Below are positions 61,331 to 64,000 of a DNA stretch of 64,000 bases, piece after piece. The DNA lies in NCBI GenBank assembly GCA_965153455.1, contig OZ234495.1:14194875-14258874 (forward strand). Direction: 5' to 3'. Position numbers and translations under genes: made by a program. The DNA comes from Sphagnum compactum. Taxonomy: Eukaryota; Bryophyta; Sphagnopsida; Sphagnales. How positions within the stretch are numbered: the stretch's first letter is position 1; each line of letters opens with the position of its first letter. Below the pieces are notes generated by a model. That model made no database searches. It had not been told where the DNA came from and worked only from the letters and a program-made list of their open reading frames with translations.

Positions 61331-64000
61331 ATATGGAAACATTTGAAAGCAATGGTTTCATTTTTATGAACATGTGAATGAATTTATTTTCTTTAATCTC
61401 TTCTGTTCGAAAATTGAAATTTTGATGAAATGTTATGCATAGACTACATAACTTTGCAACATACTTTTAACAATAGTGATTGGCCTCCAAAAATGGTATA
61501 TATAAAATAGCTTTCTATAAAATAACATGATTTACCAAATATCATCCCTATTTAGTTAATATGACATTTTAAAAGAATTACATGACACATTGACCATAAT
61601 TAGTCAATTGAGCACCCATGTTCTATGTTGAGAAGCATCATTTCATTACTAGAAACATGCAATTTGTGAAGGAAGATACCCCAAAAAATGTTCAATGTAG
61701 AGTTTCAAAACTTTGTTTATGAGACTTTAGAAGGCTCCAAATTTATTTCCGAATTCAAATGGAATGAGTTTATAACAAATCTCCCCAATGAAATAGTAGA
61801 TGTGTTATTTGTAGTATCATTCGTATTCTTTGATTTGGTTGTAATTATTATCATTGCCATTTGCAAAATTAAACTATACATGACCAACCACTCCATCTAC
61901 AATTTCATCATTACAATTGGCGCAATGACAAATTGAGGAGTTGAACATTTGTATCCTCTACCCAATAGCCTACCCAAACATAAATCCATATTGTTATTGC
62001 AAGCTCCAACAAAGGTAAAATGGTGGGTATAAATTAATTTATGAAGCACGGATAATGGATGAAAATAGTGTTTGTTGGAAATAAGGTTTTCTTGCTTTTG
62101 TTTCCTAGACTTCTTCCTTAGGTTTCTCAATTCTATTGATAGTAATTGAAGTTCCTATCCATCACAAACTCCATTATAGTTTTGTTGTTATGTTTTTCAT
62201 GCACTTCTTTTTCATCATCATCATTTCAAGGAGCCTTTTTCCCTCAAAAATTCATGAAGTTCTCAAAGAAGGCAACAATAACATCGTAGTGATTGATTCA
62301 TTGCATCTTGAAGCAACTCATTCTCCTCAAATTTGAAAGAAATCCTTTGAAAACTTAGAATAAAATAGACAACTAATTATGCATGCACAAAGTGCCACTA
62401 TGCAACACAAGTAGTGGTTAGATGGCATGATTGTGTCTAATAACAAATGTCATCTCCACATTGGTTGACTCAACCAAAATTTATCCCAAAATCTTGCACA
62501 GATGCATAGTATCTTCCCTATGGGAAGAGCCAACAAACAAACAATATTCCTTGATAGTAAGATGTGCAATCTAGTCTTTCCACTCTACCCATCAACAACT
62601 TACCAACTTCATCATTAGCTTAGCTACATTTCTTGATCACGCACAAAGTGATGGTTGTGATATTGGGCAGGACATAAGAAAGCAGTTCTTGCCAGGTTTT
62701 TTCTCAATACGTTTTCATGATAAAAAATGCATCTCTGGAATGTAAATAAATTGTACATGAATGAGCATTCTTTTTGTTGAAGAAATCGAAATCGTGCTTG
62801 TATCTCTCTTTCCAAGTGTTCACTTTTACCTTATGCTTACAACCCCATTGCATTGTCCTGTTGTTTCAGGTGGGGAGGGTATTTAGTGGGTGGGTTTGCT
62901 TTTTGAGGTTCTGCTCTTTGTGTTTATTCTGTGATATCCAAGCTGAACATTACCACCTTGAAGCTGAAACCATGTGAAACAAAAAAGAAAGTACTATAAG
63001 GGATGGAAAACAGTGTTGGATTTGTTGCTGTAAATTTCAATCCCGAGCAAAGACCCAATGAAGTGGGCAGGCTGGAACCCAAATGAATGATGTCTGAATT
63101 TACACTCCCACTTTTTCATTCTTGGGTGGTATTGGCGTAGAATCAATTATTTGTGGCAAAATTTCAAACTTGTGTGTTATCATTGATTTCCACGTTCCTT
63201 AGAATCTGAAAACACACAACACAGGGTGAAAGTAGAATCTGAGCAGCTGATACTTATTGCCTGAATCATCACAATAGAAAATAAATAAAGAGCTACTTCT
63301 CTTGATTAATCTAGCCTGTGGCCACCAGAACAGATCAGGAGCTGCGTGAGCCAAATGCAAGCATGTGAAGCCATTGTTGTGTGGTCTGACTCGCCAATCT
63401 CTCTTATTAGTTTTGCTACTTTGATTTGCCAAGATGATGAGAAGATTTGGAACTTGAAGCCTGGGAGAAATTTCCAGTGTTGGGTGGTTATCAGAAACAG
63501 GAACAGACCCTCAACGGTTATTGTGGTCCACCTACTTGACAAAATTGAGGGAAAAAAAAACCCTGCTCTTCAGTGATCATGGACCATCTGCAAACAGCAA
63601 ATTTGCAAGAGAATTCATAACTCTGGAGCTTTATTTCAAGGGAGAAATAAAGTTCCATGCCCAAGCCCAAGCATTGGACCCTTTTGTTTTGGCATTCTGG
63701 AAGAAAAGAACAGAACCAGCAATGGAAAACATGCTTGGTTTTTATCTGCTGAATATATAAGAAAAAACTTGCCACCTTCCCACTTTAGATTTGTTGAGAG
63801 AAGGAAGTGGTACAAGAAAAAACCATGAAAGGTTAAATTCAACATTAAAAATCACGAATGAATGTTCTGTTCAACATTGGTTCAATCTTATTTTATTTTC
63901 AAGAATGACATAAAAACAACAACACATGGTCACACATTTTCAACATTAAACTCAATTTACTCCATTGTCAAAAAAACCACTTCACAAAATTTTAATATTA
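61331..64000. other. Intergenic DNA, no gene seen
   Basis: 61331-62600 is AT-rich and may hold further gypsy remains. From about 62850 the composition becomes more balanced, with several overlapping open frames on both strands at 63199-63775, but none shows a known domain or a good exon chain. A gene edge just beyond the window is possible. Confidence 0.3.

Noticed and set aside
63199-63775. Overlapping frames on both strands near the right edge as a terminal gene
   Set aside because: No family motif and no consistent exon chain; the composition change is noted only.
1-64000. CRISPR arrays, bacterial operons, rRNA genes, organelle insertions
   Set aside because: No regularly spaced repeats, no rRNA similarity and no long plastid or mitochondrial gene block was seen; the window is ordinary plant nuclear DNA.

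Overview
This is nuclear DNA of a land plant: split genes with GT-AG introns, AT-rich intergenic DNA, decayed transposons and microsatellites. A plant ABI3/VP1-type B3 factor, a plant-type endosulfine and a plant eL43 ribosomal protein gene fix the kingdom. Low gene density and old transposon remains suit a large genome such as that of a fern or another non-seed plant, but the sequence alone does not settle this.

Four intact genes were rebuilt exon by exon, and in each the exons join in phase. They are an endosulfine/ARPP-19 phosphatase inhibitor (minus, 14682-16669, 6 exons, 129 aa), the APC/C activator CDC20 (plus, 22987-25851, 7 exons, 479 aa), ribosomal protein eL43/RPL37A (minus, 30204-31555, 5 exons, 92 aa) and an ABI3/VP1-like B3 transcription factor (minus, 35688-39303, 6 exons, 633 aa). 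A 5'-truncated, inverted second copy of RPL37A lies at 33952-35003. Between CDC20 and RPL37A are exon-like pieces of unidentified genes and what looks like a broken octanoyltransferase (LIP2-like) relic.

Layout. 0-14 kb: decayed mobile elements (a LINE-like reverse transcriptase with its catalytic DD changed to NN, and a hAT-like transposase) plus tandem repeats. 14.6-18.5 kb: endosulfine and a 21-bp perfect foldback. 18.5-21.8 kb: AT-rich, no gene seen. 22-31.6 kb: CDC20, gene relics and RPL37A. 31.6-35.2 kb: triplicated RPL37A leader/promoter module, a decayed Ty1/copia element, and the inverted RPL37A copy. 35.6-40.7 kb: ABI3-like gene and its leader. 40.7-64 kb: gene desert with MITE-like families, a Ty3/gypsy relic and one GC-rich island (54.5-54.7 kb) carrying two ABRE/G-boxes and a CE3-type element.

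Functional links. Endosulfine (inhibitor of PP2A-B55 in other eukaryotes) and CDC20 are both mitotic regulators and lie about 6 kb apart, divergently oriented. CDC20 has mitosis-specific activator (MSA) elements upstream. The ABRE/CE3 island is the type of site at which ABI3-class proteins act with bZIP factors, but no gene is visible beside it.
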